A stretch of 64,000 nucleotides of DNA from the NCBI RefSeq assembly GCF_003054225.1, contig NZ_QBKQ01000005.1, forward strand, positions 28,554 to 92,553, given 5' to 3'. Below are positions 55,372-64,000 of this stretch, piece by piece. Made by a program: the position numbers and the translations under genes. The DNA is from Christiangramia gaetbulicola. Lineage in GTDB: Bacteria; Bacteroidota; Bacteroidia; Flavobacteriales; Flavobacteriaceae. Positions within the stretch are counted from its first letter, which is position 1. Every line of letters starts with the position of its first letter. The notes under the pieces are model-generated. The model had not been told where the DNA came from and ran no database searches. It saw only the letters and a program-made list of their open reading frames with translations.

Positions 55372-57279
55372 ATGAGTAATTATCACATTAAAACTCTGGA
55401 AGAATATTTCCAGGTTTACCGCAAATCTGTTAGAGAGCCAGAGAACTTCTGGCAGGAAGTTGCCGAGGAACATTTCGTATGGAGGAAAAAATGGGATAAT
55501 GTACTAAGTTGGGATTTTTCTAAGCCTGAGGTAAAATGGTTTGAAAATGCGAAACTGAATATTACCGAGAATTGTATAGATCGTCACCTGCTAGCCCAGG
55601 GAGATAAAACGGCAATTATCTGGGAGCCTAACGATCCTAAGGACGAGGCGGTACACTTAAGCTATACAGAACTGCATAAAAAGGTGAATCAATTCGCCAA
55701 CGTTTTAAAGGAAAATGGCATTAAGAAAGGGGATAGGGTATGTATCTATTTGCCAATGATCCCCGAGCTGGCTTTTGCTGTTCTGGCCTGTGCCAGGATC
55801 GGCGCTATTCACTCCGTCGTATTTGCAGGTTTTTCAGCTTCTGCTTTAGCTACGAGAACTCTGGATGCAGATTGTAAGATGATGATAACTTCAGATGGTT
55901 CTTACCGTGGAGATAAAACCATAGACCTTAAAGGTATCGTGGATAAGGCCCTGGAGCAATGTCCCGATGTTGAAACCGTACTGGTTGCAAAAAGAACGGG
56001 TGCAGATATCAATATGAAAGAAGGTCGCGACAAATGGCTGAAACCTTTGATGGATGAAGCTTCAGATAAATGTGCGCCCGAGATCATGGATGCTGAAGAT
56101 CCTCTATTTATACTTTATACTTCCGGTTCTACTGGGAAACCTAAAGGGATGCTGCACACGACCGCTGGTTATATGGTTTATTCAGCCTATACTTTCAAGA
56201 ATATCTTTAAATATGAAAACGATGATGTCTATTGGTGTACCGCAGATATTGGCTGGATCACTGGACATTCCTATATAGTTTATGGTCCTCTACTGAATGG
56301 TGCTACGACCCTGATGTTCGAGGGGGTACCATCTTATCCCGATTTTGGCCGGTTCTGGCAGATCGTGGAAAAGCATAAAGTAAATCAGTTCTATACCGCG
56401 CCAACAGCTATACGTGCCCTGGCCAAAAAGAACCTTGAATTCGTAGATAAATATGACCTTTCTTCCCTGAAAGTTCTAGGAACAGTTGGTGAACCTATTA
56501 ATGAGGAGGCATGGCACTGGTACGATAATAATATTGGGAAAAGTAAAAGCCCCATCGTTGATACTTGGTGGCAGACAGAAACGGGGGGGATTATGATCTC
56601 TCCAATCCCTTTTGTGACGCCAACCAAACCAACTTTTGCAACTTTACCTTTTCCCGGAATTCAGCCTGTACTGATGGATGAAGAAGGTAAGGAAATCAAA
56701 GGGAACCAGGTAGATGGTAGACTTTGTATCAAATTCCCATGGCCATCCATGGCCAGAACCATCTGGGGAAATCATGATAGATACCGGGACACTTACTTTT
56801 CAGCTTTTAAAGATAAATATTTCACTGGTGACGGAGCCTTACGCGATGAGACTGGATATTACAGGATCACTGGTAGGGTAGATGATGTGATCATCGTTTC
56901 TGGTCATAACTTAGGAACTGCGCCAATAGAGGATGCGATCAATGAACATCCAGCCGTGGCAGAATCTGCCGTTGTTGGTTTTCCTCACGAGGTAAAGGGA
57001 AATGCCCTCTATGGATTTGTTATCCTGAAAGAAGCTGGGGAATCCAGGAATCAGGATAATCTTAGAAAAGAGATCAATCAACAGATCTCAGATAAGATAG
57101 GTCCTATCGCCAAACCAGATAAGATCCAGTTCGTAGAAGGCTTACCAAAAACAAGAAGCGGAAAGATCATGAGAAGAATACTCAGGAAGATCGCTTCTAA
57201 AGATACTTCAGATCTTGGTGATACTTCAACGCTTTTGAATCCAGAGGTAGTTGAGGGTATCATAGAGAAATCATTATAA
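55372..57279 (+). CDS. acs: Acetyl-CoA synthetase
   Basis: This 635-residue enzyme activates acetate to acetyl-CoA via acetyl-AMP. The motifs are YTSGSTGKPKGMLHT, DTWWQTETGG, GRVDDVIIVSGHN, and PKTRSGKIMRRILR with the lysine that is acetylated in known enzymes. Its length is normal. The start ATG follows the purC terminator by about 20 bases. It is likely monocistronic. Confidence 0.97.
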   Translation: MSNYHIKTLEEYFQVYRKSVREPENFWQEVAEEHFVWRKKWDNVLSWDFSKPEVKWFENAKLNITENCIDRHLLAQGDKTAIIWEPNDPKDEAVHLSYTELHKKVNQFANVLKENGIKKGDRVCIYLPMIPELAFAVLACARIGAIHSVVFAGFSASALATRTLDADCKMMITSDGSYRGDKTIDLKGIVDKALEQCPDVETVLVAKRTGADINMKEGRDKWLKPLMDEASDKCAPEIMDAEDPLFILYTSGSTGKPKGMLHTTAGYMVYSAYTFKNIFKYENDDVYWCTADIGWITGHSYIVYGPLLNGATTLMFEGVPSYPDFGRFWQIVEKHKVNQFYTAPTAIRALAKKNLEFVDKYDLSSLKVLGTVGEPINEEAWHWYDNNIGKSKSPIVDTWWQTETGGIMISPIPFVTPTKPTFATLPFPGIQPVLMDEEGKEIKGNQVDGRLCIKFPWPSMARTIWGNHDRYRDTYFSAFKDKYFTGDGALRDETGYYRITGRVDDVIIVSGHNLGTAPIEDAINEHPAVAESAVVGFPHEVKGNALYGFVILKEAGESRNQDNLRKEINQQISDKIGPIAKPDKIQFVEGLPKTRSGKIMRRILRKIASKDTSDLGDTSTLLNPEVVEGIIEKSL

Positions 57280-57330
57280 GCTTTTGGTATAGTTGTTGAT
57301 TTCTAACGTTTACAACTAAAAATTTTATTC

Positions 57331-58044
57331 ATGAAAGCTATTACTTTATCCGCGTTTTTTATTTTTTCCGTTAGTGTTTTTTCTCAAACCAGCTATGGCA
57401 CAAGTACTGCACCGTCACAAACCCAGCCAGTTGAAATGGAATACAATAATTATAATATTGTAGATGAAATAAATAGGTGGGCCATGAATCCCTTTACGAT
57501 CACCGAAAATTATATCGGTTCACCATATCTTACTGAAGACTTTCAAAAGGGTAAAATAATTTCCGGCGGAAAAGAACAGTCTGCCTTTTTGAGATACGAT
57601 GTTCTTCATAAAAAGATGGAAATAAAAATTTCTAACGAATCAGAAATAACAGCTATTCCTATAAATCAATTCAAGACTTATATACTTGATGATTATAAAC
57701 TTTCATGGAAAAATTTGCTTATGGAAGAAGGCTTGAGAAAAGGATATTTTTTCACTTATTTTGATAATGGAGACATTCGGCTTTACGGATTTCCTTCCAT
57801 TTTGCTAAAGGAAGCTGAAGCAGAAACTTCAGGTTACAGTGGTGAAAAGCCTGCACACTATACCATAGAAATGAATTACTATCTATCAACTGGAGATTCT
57901 GTGCTACAAAGAATTCGTTTAAGAAATAAGGATTTTGAAAAATCTTTAGGCTTAGATGCAGAAGCAGAAAAATTCTTAAATAAGCATAAGATTAAGGAAG
58001 TTTCAGATGCGGTAGAATTCCTGGAATTTTATAGCTCTATTTAA
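57331..58044 (+). CDS. Secreted protein of unknown function
   Basis: This 237-residue protein has a signal peptide (MKAITLSAFFIFSVSVFSQ) and no recognised domain. It is rich in Tyr, Glu and Lys, with strands such as LRYDVLHKKMEIKI and YFDNGDIRLYGFPS, and a helical C-terminus (EAEKFLNKHKIKEVSDAVEF). Its stop overlaps the convergent exonuclease by 4 bases. Secreted proteins of this kind occur widely in Flavobacteriaceae without known function. Confidence 0.65.
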   Translation: MKAITLSAFFIFSVSVFSQTSYGTSTAPSQTQPVEMEYNNYNIVDEINRWAMNPFTITENYIGSPYLTEDFQKGKIISGGKEQSAFLRYDVLHKKMEIKISNESEITAIPINQFKTYILDDYKLSWKNLLMEEGLRKGYFFTYFDNGDIRLYGFPSILLKEAEAETSGYSGEKPAHYTIEMNYYLSTGDSVLQRIRLRNKDFEKSLGLDAEAEKFLNKHKIKEVSDAVEFLEFYSSI

Positions 58045-58718
58045 TTCTTTATTTTGAAGAGATCGCGAAGGGTTAATGGTTTTTTTTGTTTGATCCTTCC
58101 AAGTAATTTAAGGAAAATTATCGCCGTAATATAAGCGTCACCAGAGGCAGTATGCCTGTCTGTAAGATCGATATTATAAGCTTCGGCGATTTCATCAAGA
58201 GAATATACCTTTTCGCGATCTATTAGATTGGTAATAATTCGAGTGCTTTTGTAAAGCACAGCTGTATCCAGAACCTTATTTTTTAACTTCGGAAGTGCGT
58301 GTCTTGACAATGCCTTATTGATCATTTTCAGATCGAAACCCGCGTGATGGGCTACCAGAACCGAATTCTGAATATAATTCAGGAATTTCTTCAAAGCCTC
58401 AAGTTCAGAAATCTTTTCAAACTTTTCATTCTGAATAATGCCATGGATCTTTACGGTCTCAGGATTGAATTTGGTTTGCTCAAGGAAGACCTCAAAGTTA
58501 TCATTGATCTCTATACTTCTATTTTCAACCCTAACGGCACCTATACTTAAAATACGATCCTGTTTAAAATCAAATCCTGTGGTTTCGGTATCGAATACGA
58601 TGAACCTGATCCTGGTAATTTCTTCCGGGAGTTTTTCCTCAAAACTTTTTGAGTAATTCTGCCAGTAGTTGGGAAGATCTTCCTGAACCTTATTTTTCTT
58701 AAACCATTTTCCGATCAT
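58041..58718 (-). CDS. DEDDh 3'-5' exonuclease (DNA Pol III epsilon-like)
   Basis: This 225-residue nuclease has the DEDDh motifs: FDTETTGFDFKQDRILSIG (D and E), HHAGFDLKMIN (D), and DRHTASGDAYITAIIFLKLL (H and D). It is similar to the epsilon proofreading domain, but with a long N-terminus and without a C-terminal polymerase-binding tail. It overlaps the DUF294 gene by 4 bases, a pairing also seen in proteobacteria. Confidence 0.9.
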   Translation of the reverse strand: MIGKWFKKNKVQEDLPNYWQNYSKSFEEKLPEEITRIRFIVFDTETTGFDFKQDRILSIGAVRVENRSIEINDNFEVFLEQTKFNPETVKIHGIIQNEKFEKISELEALKKFLNYIQNSVLVAHHAGFDLKMINKALSRHALPKLKNKVLDTAVLYKSTRIITNLIDREKVYSLDEIAEAYNIDLTDRHTASGDAYITAIIFLKLLGRIKQKKPLTLRDLFKIKN

Positions 58719-60637
58719 AGGTAGTATGTTGCTTCAAACCTGACCTTAATTAATTCCTGTATCTCTTTGATGGTTTTAAAACATCGTTTTAGTTTTATCT
58801 TGTCTTCCTTGCTTAGGTCTTCAAGATTAATAAACCTTCCATTGTCCTTATGCTTTAATCCCTGTTTTGTGCGGAATTTTATAAGAGCTCTTGAAGAATA
58901 TGCACATGCCTGGTAGATCTCCTTGTTATTAGGTTCTAGCTGCGCCAGTTTTTCAAACCTTTCTGAAGTATTGCTGATGTTTTTTACCCGGTGTTCAAGA
59001 ATAAGCAATCTGCCCGCATCGGTTAAAGGCATGATGCCTCGTTTTTTAATGTCAAAAAGATCCTTTTTCTCTCCATCCTGTTCCACCAAAAACTGCCTGA
59101 AGAATCCTAATGGTGAAGGATTCCTCAATGCCTGTGCGGCTAGTCTGTTCAGGAAATTCTTATTTCCTTTCAGAATATCAAAAATATGGTCTGAAATTGC
59201 GTTGGTTAGTTTTACCTCGCCGTAAGAAATGTCAAAATCAAAAAATATCTGGCATAACAGGATCTCGTCCTGCCCCGAGGTGGTCACCCATTCAGAAAAC
59301 TGATCTTTCCATTCAGAAATAGATAAACAGTATTTTGGGTTTCTCGCCATCATTTCGGCAGGACAGAATTCATAGCCAATAATATTAAGCCTTTTGGTGA
59401 CTTTGGTGGCTAGCTTTATAAAGTAAGCACGGGTTTCTTCCAGTTTTTCTTCAGGAACATCTTCAAAGATCAAGGCATTATCTTGATCTGTGTGCAATAA
59501 TTGCTCTTTTCGTCCCTGGCTTCCCAAAGACATCCAGGCAAACTTAACCGGAGGCGGAGACCCCATCTTTTCTATACATCGCTGGATGGTTCGTTTTATC
59601 GTAGCATCGTTAAGTTCAAATATGATGTTGGATATATGTGTAACCGGAATATTGCTTTTTAGATATCCATTGAGCAGGATCATGATCTTATTCCGTATCC
59701 TTTTAAGTTTTTTCGTGCTCCCGGCCCTGTTGATCGCCTTCATAAGCACCGCGGGATTGTTACCCTGGGAAACGATAATATCATGTTCAGAAACAATTCC
59801 CTTTACCTTGGTGTTTGGCGTACCGTCTTTGGTGATGCAAATATGATTAATATTATGTTTCATCATGGTAAGCTGCGCCTGTGCTATGGTTAAACCTTTG
59901 GAATAACAAATCACGGGTGAATTCATTACCTCGCTTATCGGGCTGTTAATTTGAATTTTACCTGTAGCAACAACTTTCCTGAAGTCAACATCGGTCACAA
60001 TACCTACCGGTTTTTCATCTTCAACGACTACAACGGAACCTACCTTTCTATTGCTCATCAAAATAGCCGATTTCTGAATACTTGTTTCCGGAGAAACCGT
60101 TACCATTTTTTTGATGATCGGGATCGGTTGCAGTTCGAATAAAGCCTCTCTTTTAAGGACTATATCCTCCTCATCTGCAAATAATTTTCCTTTTTGCTCA
60201 TTTGAATAAGGATTTCGGGTATTCGAAGCGAAACTTTCCATCAGGAAATTACCAACATATGGATTGCTGATCGCGTAAGGTTTAAATACGTTAAGCGGAA
60301 TAGCATATATCACACTTTCCTCGTCTGTGATCGCGTTGATCTGGTAATTTTCCTTTGCAAAAAGCGGGCGCAAACCAAAAACATCGCCTTCGTCACATTT
60401 ATCTATAGTCTCAGGCTCCTGGTTCTGATCTGTCTTTTGCAGGTCTACGGCTCCCTTCTGTACTATATAAAAGTAGTCATGTACTTTTTCATCTTTGGAG
60501 AAGATCGTCTGCCCCTGTTCGAAATACATTACCTTAATTTCCCCGGCAATCAATTCTAATTGCGAGGTATTAAGTAAAGAGAAGGGAGGATAATTGCTGA
60601 GAAAGTCGGCGATCCTCGAAGCGATAGAATTCGTCAT
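58715..60637 (-). CDS. Cyclic-nucleotide-binding / CBS / DUF294 nucleotidyltransferase-like protein
   Basis: This 640-residue protein has a cNMP-binding domain (about 15-140), two CBS domains (about 170-300; VGSVVVVEDEKPVGIVTDVD), and a DUF294 nucleotidyltransferase-like domain with MSLGSQGRKEQLLHTDQDNA. The GSxGR-x-DQD motif is that of GlnD-type nucleotidyltransferases. A DUF294_C helical part ends the protein. It probably senses a nucleotide such as cAMP or AMP. It forms an operon with the exonuclease 4 bases on. Confidence 0.9.
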   Translation of the reverse strand: MTNSIASRIADFLSNYPPFSLLNTSQLELIAGEIKVMYFEQGQTIFSKDEKVHDYFYIVQKGAVDLQKTDQNQEPETIDKCDEGDVFGLRPLFAKENYQINAITDEESVIYAIPLNVFKPYAISNPYVGNFLMESFASNTRNPYSNEQKGKLFADEEDIVLKREALFELQPIPIIKKMVTVSPETSIQKSAILMSNRKVGSVVVVEDEKPVGIVTDVDFRKVVATGKIQINSPISEVMNSPVICYSKGLTIAQAQLTMMKHNINHICITKDGTPNTKVKGIVSEHDIIVSQGNNPAVLMKAINRAGSTKKLKRIRNKIMILLNGYLKSNIPVTHISNIIFELNDATIKRTIQRCIEKMGSPPPVKFAWMSLGSQGRKEQLLHTDQDNALIFEDVPEEKLEETRAYFIKLATKVTKRLNIIGYEFCPAEMMARNPKYCLSISEWKDQFSEWVTTSGQDEILLCQIFFDFDISYGEVKLTNAISDHIFDILKGNKNFLNRLAAQALRNPSPLGFFRQFLVEQDGEKKDLFDIKKRGIMPLTDAGRLLILEHRVKNISNTSERFEKLAQLEPNNKEIYQACAYSSRALIKFRTKQGLKHKDNGRFINLEDLSKEDKIKLKRCFKTIKEIQELIKVRFEATYYL

Positions 60638-60677
60638 AGCTCAAATTTATCTGAAATATGACAAATACGAAATTATA

Positions 60678-61760
60678 TTAATCTTCAATTTCGATTTTAT
60701 AATCCTTGATCAGTTTGTAAATGGCTTTTTCTGTTTCTGAAAGTTGGGTGTAAACCGGCTCTTTATCTTCGTTTACTTTTTTGAAATAAGGAACAATCTC
60801 TCCAGATTCATAGGTTTCGATAACTTTTGGATGTACGTAATAACTACGGCAAACCGCCCTGGTATTCCCTAAACCTTCGGCGGCGGCATCAAAACCTTCC
60901 AGGATATTCTTTTTGTTTTCTTTTTCTTCTTCGGTATATCCAGTTTCCAAAAGGGTTTCAAAGAATATTTTGGTGGCAGACCAGGTCCTGAAATCTTTAG
61001 CTGAGAATATATCTCCGCTTATTTCATGAATATAGTCATTGATCATTTCACTGTCTATGGTCTGTTTCTCTCCATTTTCATTATAGAACTTGAAAAGTTC
61101 CCAGCCCGGAATTTCCTCGCATTGGTTAATAAGATTGATCAATCGTTTATCTTCAACGGTGATCGAATGTTCTTTCCCTTTTTTTCCAACGAATTCAAAT
61201 TTGATACCGTCTTTAAAGGTCTTAACGTGCCTGGTTCTGAAAGTGGAAAGGCCGTAAGTTTTGTTGTTCTTGGCGTAGTAGTGATTTCCAACTCTAATAT
61301 GAGTCTCTTCCATTAACCTTATCACCAGGGCAAGAACCTTCCTTTTTGGCATTCCCTCTAGTAAAAGGTCTTTATCTACCTGTTTTCTTATTTTCGGAAG
61401 CATTTTTCCGAAGGAAGTCATTTTGAAGAATTTCGTCTGATTCCTGATCTTGGACCAGGTAGGATGGTACATATATTGTTTACGTTCCTTTTCATCCCTG
61501 CCTACCACCTGAAGGTGACCGTTGGGAAAATGAGTGATCCTGACATTTTTCCATGCCGGCGGAATTACCAGACTTTTTATTCTCTCCAGGGTTTTGTTAT
61601 CTGAGATCTTTTCTTCCTTTTTATAATAGGCAAAACCACGTCCTACCTTTTTGCGGTGAATGGATAAATGATTTTCTGAAACATACCTAAGATTTGCCAG
61701 CTTTACGGCTTCGTTAGGATCAGACATTATCGTTTCTACATCATCAGGAGATAGCGTCAT
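60678..61760 (-). CDS. DNA topoisomerase IB
   Basis: This 360-residue bacterial/poxvirus-type topoisomerase IB relaxes DNA through a 3'-phosphotyrosine. The features are THIRVGNHYYAKNNKTYGLS, the FRTWSAT segment with a catalytic Arg, and the catalytic tyrosine in CRSYYVHP (Y308 by alignment). It lacks the large domains of eukaryotic topoisomerase I. It lies alone on the minus strand, 40 bases before the DUF294 gene. Confidence 0.92.
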   Translation of the reverse strand: MTLSPDDVETIMSDPNEAVKLANLRYVSENHLSIHRKKVGRGFAYYKKEEKISDNKTLERIKSLVIPPAWKNVRITHFPNGHLQVVGRDEKERKQYMYHPTWSKIRNQTKFFKMTSFGKMLPKIRKQVDKDLLLEGMPKRKVLALVIRLMEETHIRVGNHYYAKNNKTYGLSTFRTRHVKTFKDGIKFEFVGKKGKEHSITVEDKRLINLINQCEEIPGWELFKFYNENGEKQTIDSEMINDYIHEISGDIFSAKDFRTWSATKIFFETLLETGYTEEEKENKKNILEGFDAAAEGLGNTRAVCRSYYVHPKVIETYESGEIVPYFKKVNEDKEPVYTQLSETEKAIYKLIKDYKIEIED

Positions 61761-61829
61761 CTTTTTTCTTTAAAGATAATTGGAATTAACCTCCTATATA
61801 TTTAAAGAACTGTGAAAACTTTGGTGTCT

Positions 61830-61862
61830 GAAAAAGAAAAACTCCCCGGTATCAGGGAGTTT
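61830..61862 (-). terminator. Terminator of the M42 peptidase gene
   Basis: AAACTCCC (61839-61846) and GGGAGTTT (61855-61862) form an 8-bp stem, followed on the minus strand by TTCTTTTTC. Confidence 0.75.
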
Positions 61863-61887
61863 AACAGATATTTATGAGCTGTGAAGT

Positions 61888-62976
61888 CTATTCGAAATAG
61901 CTAAAGCTGTCTCCATTTTTGATCTTTAATAGAGATTCATAGATAAGGTTGATCACATTTTCAACATCATCTCTATGTACCATTTCAACCGTGGTATGCA
62001 TATATCTTAATGGTAAAGAAATTAGTGCAGAAGGTACACCTCCGTTACTATAAGCAAAGGCATCTGTATCTGTACCGGTAAACCTGGAAGAAGCATGCCT
62101 TTGAAAAGGTATTTTCTTCTCTTCAGCCGTATCGATAATAAGTTCTCTAAGTTTGTTCTGTACCGCTGGAGCATATGATATAACCGGACCATCTCCAATT
62201 TTATTTAAACCATTGGTCTTTTTCTCGATCATTGGAGTAGTGGTGTCGTGAGTTACATCTGTAACTATGGCAACATTCGGCTGAATTCTATGAGTGATCA
62301 TTTCAGCTCCACGTAAACCGATTTCTTCCTGAACAGAATTAGTTACATATAAACCAAATGGTAATTCCTGTTTGTTCTCCTTTAATAATCTTGCGACCTG
62401 CGCGATCATAAAACCACCTATCCTGTTGTCCAGGGCACGGCAAACAAATTTGTTTTCATTCAGGACGAAGAATTCGTCTGGATACGTGATCACACATCCA
62501 ACATGAACTCCAAGCTTTTCAACTTCCTCCTTATTAGTACATCCAACATCAATACAGATATTGTCCATTTTAGGTGACTGTTCTTTCTCTTTATCTCTGG
62601 TGTGAATTGCCGGCCAGCCGAACACTCCTTTTACGATACCTTTCTTGGTATGAATGTTCACTCGCTTGGATGCCGCGATCTGGTGATCACTACCACCGTT
62701 ACGCACTACATATATAAGACCTTCATCACTTATATAATTTACATACCATGAAATTTCGTCGGCATGACCTTCTATGACAACTTTATATTCAGCTTCCGGA
62801 TTAATAACTCCAACGGCAGTACCATAAGTGTCGGTTATGAATTCATCTACGTATGGTTTTAGGTATTCCATCCATAGCTTTTGTCCTTCGGCTTCGTAAC
62901 CCGTAGGTGCTGCATTATTTAGGTAGTTCTCCAGGAACTCTAATGATTTCTTATCTAATACTTTACTTTTCTTCAT
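61888..62976 (-). CDS. M42-family metallo-aminopeptidase
   Basis: This 362-residue peptidase has the metal ligands of the M42/M20 clan: IEGHADEISW (His), CRALDNRIGG (Asp), SVQEEIGLRGAE (Glu, Glu), VTDVTHD (Asp) and MHTTVEMVH (His). Family members form dodecameric tetrahedral aminopeptidases; older databases call them endoglucanases. The length is normal. It diverges from the DUF4294 gene. Confidence 0.93.
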   Translation of the reverse strand: MKKSKVLDKKSLEFLENYLNNAAPTGYEAEGQKLWMEYLKPYVDEFITDTYGTAVGVINPEAEYKVVIEGHADEISWYVNYISDEGLIYVVRNGGSDHQIAASKRVNIHTKKGIVKGVFGWPAIHTRDKEKEQSPKMDNICIDVGCTNKEEVEKLGVHVGCVITYPDEFFVLNENKFVCRALDNRIGGFMIAQVARLLKENKQELPFGLYVTNSVQEEIGLRGAEMITHRIQPNVAIVTDVTHDTTTPMIEKKTNGLNKIGDGPVISYAPAVQNKLRELIIDTAEEKKIPFQRHASSRFTGTDTDAFAYSNGGVPSALISLPLRYMHTTVEMVHRDDVENVINLIYESLLKIKNGDSFSYFE

Positions 62977-63014
62977 AGTTCAGAATAATTTTTACGAATT
63001 TAAAAAGTTTTAGA

Positions 63015-63044
63015 TTGGTGACAACTTGCTATTGATTAATTTTG
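63015..63044 (+). promoter_or_regulatory. Promoter of the DUF4294 gene
   Basis: TTG (63015-63017), 19 bases, then TAATTTTG (63037-63044) matches the Bacteroidetes TTG-N17..23-TAnnTTTG promoter. It lies about 50 bases before the GTG start. Confidence 0.6.
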
Positions 63045-63095
63045 GAATGATTTTGGTTTAATTGAGTAATAGGTAAATTGAAATTAGATTTATAA

Positions 63096-63806
63096 GTGTT
63101 TAGATATCTTTCCATATTTATATTATTAATAGGCTTCAATGCGATTGGGCAGAAGTCTACACGTCCTTTTCCTAAAGATAGTGTTGAAAATGATACTATA
63201 GAGAAGTTCTACATGATTATAGAAGGAGACTCCATTCCACGTGAAGCTATAGATCTGGAAGAAGTTGTTTTGCTGCGGAAGCTGAAATTTAATAGTAATG
63301 CCGATAGAAAGCGTTATTTGATATTGCGCAGGAAAACAAGGAAGGTTTATCCCTATGCTAAACTGGCATCTGAACGTTTGGTGGAACTGAATTCAAGGTT
63401 AGACCATATTAAAGGTAATAGGGCAAGAAAGAAATACACCAAAATAGTACAGAACTATATAGAGGAGGAGTTTTCTGCCGAATTAAAAAAACTAACCAGG
63501 ACTGAAGGGCAGATCCTGGTGAAATTGATCCACAGGCAAACCGGGGTAACTACCTTCGATCTGGTTAAGGATCTCAAAAGCGGCTGGAGGGCTTTCTGGT
63601 ATAATACTACTGCCAGTATGTTCGATATTTCATTAAAAGAGGAGTATAATCCTGAATCTAATCAGGAAGACTTCCTTATAGAAGACATTCTTCAGCGATC
63701 TTTCAGGGATAATATCCTGGAAAGACAGAACAGTGCGCTGGATTTCGAATACCTTGAACTTAGTGATAAGTGGAATAAGAGTCCTAGTCCCAAAAAAAGC
63801 AGTTAA
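63096..63806 (+). CDS. DUF4294 protein, secreted
   Basis: This 236-residue protein has a signal peptide (RYLSIFILLIGFNAIGQ) from a GTG start and the DUF4294 region (EEVVLLRKLKFNSNADRKRYLILRRKT..., about 55-210), ending LEYLELSDKWN-like. It is highly conserved in Bacteroidetes and its function is unknown. It is transcribed toward the stable-RNA-type promoter at the right edge. Confidence 0.88.
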   Translation: MFRYLSIFILLIGFNAIGQKSTRPFPKDSVENDTIEKFYMIIEGDSIPREAIDLEEVVLLRKLKFNSNADRKRYLILRRKTRKVYPYAKLASERLVELNSRLDHIKGNRARKKYTKIVQNYIEEEFSAELKKLTRTEGQILVKLIHRQTGVTTFDLVKDLKSGWRAFWYNTTASMFDISLKEEYNPESNQEDFLIEDILQRSFRDNILERQNSALDFEYLELSDKWNKSPSPKKSS

Positions 63807-63884
63807 TATTTTCTTCTATTTAATACTGGAAATAAAGCAGTTACCGGTATTCCTTAAATTTCTCTAAAAAAACTTAAAAATTAG

Positions 63885-63917
63885 TTTGGTTAGAAGAAAG
63901 AAGTTGCTGTATATTTG
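63885..63917 (+). promoter_or_regulatory. Strong promoter near the right edge
   Basis: TTTG (63885-63888), 21 bases, TATATTTG (63910-63917) is an excellent Bacteroidetes promoter match. It is preceded by A/T tracts (an AAAAAAACTTAAAAA-type upstream region), as seen in front of stable RNA operons. Confidence 0.78.
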
Positions 63918-64000
63918 CAGCCGCTTTGAGAGCAAGGCGTACGTTCACTGAAAGTACTGATGATGGGGGATAGCGAGGAGATCGGCCTTCAAAAATTAAC
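63918..64000 (+). other. Leader of a probable rRNA operon extending past the window
   Basis: After the strong promoter comes a G-rich, non-coding 83-base stretch (ACGTTCACTGAAAG, GATGGGGGATAGCGAG) with no start codon in a useful frame. The GTTCACTGAAAG segment resembles the GTTCnTTGAAA element I associate with flavobacterial 16S leaders. The rRNA gene itself would lie beyond 64000, so this is an inference. Confidence 0.4.

Overview
The window is a chromosomal segment of an AT-rich flavobacterium (Bacteroidetes, Flavobacteriaceae). The indicators are gliding genes gldF and gldG, DUF4870, DUF4294 and Lacal_2735-type small proteins, LytS/LytTR regulators, lipoproteins with short signal peptides, promoter elements of the TTG-N19..21-TAnnTTTG type, and the interspersed palindromic repeats common in this family. 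The gene content resembles marine Gramella/Christiangramia-type genomes; the genus is an inference.

Region 1 (1-461): the N-terminus of a CBM48/alpha-amylase-family protein runs off the left edge on the minus strand, followed by a divergent promoter region.

Region 2 (462-17.8 kb): an unbroken plus-strand molybdenum-cofactor island. It starts with a two-subunit isoquinoline-oxidoreductase-like molybdoenzyme and a small ModE-type regulator, then a terminator. A tightly overlapping operon follows: NifS-like cysteine desulfurase, XdhC, MobA/MocA-like nucleotidyltransferase, MoaD, MoeB-rhodanese, MoaE, MoaC-MogA fusion, MoaA, MoeA and a TauE/SafE permease. A three-subunit Tat-exported PaoABC-like aldehyde oxidoreductase and two thioredoxin-fold proteins close the island. 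The locus encodes nearly everything needed to make, sulfurate and insert Moco into xanthine-oxidase-family enzymes, but no molybdate ABC transporter is visible.

Region 3 (17.8-32.5 kb): two copies of a module made of a LytS-type kinase, a LytTR regulator and a convergent vanadium-haloperoxidase/PAP2-like lipoprotein. They flank a TonB-dependent receptor and two unknown lipoproteins. One haloperoxidase keeps all core residues (K330, R337, S373, H375, R426, H432); the other has lost the Arg and His equivalents.

Region 4 (32.5-45.9 kb): signalling and accessory genes. A TPR-histidine-kinase/response-regulator pair sits between two PepSY-like secreted paralogs. A tandem duplication of a large AraC-HTH/TM/TPR regulator follows, then a VOC protein, an alpha/beta hydrolase, a membrane LytTR protein, an ExbB-like protein and an unknown membrane protein.

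Region 5 (45.9-64 kb): mostly conserved housekeeping genes (mnmE, DUF4870, dnaN, gldG, gldF, a SAM hydrolase, phoH, purC, acs, a DEDDh exonuclease, a cNMP/CBS/DUF294 protein, topoisomerase IB, an M42 peptidase and a DUF4294 protein). The window ends just inside a strong promoter and leader that probably drives a stable-RNA operon beyond the right edge.
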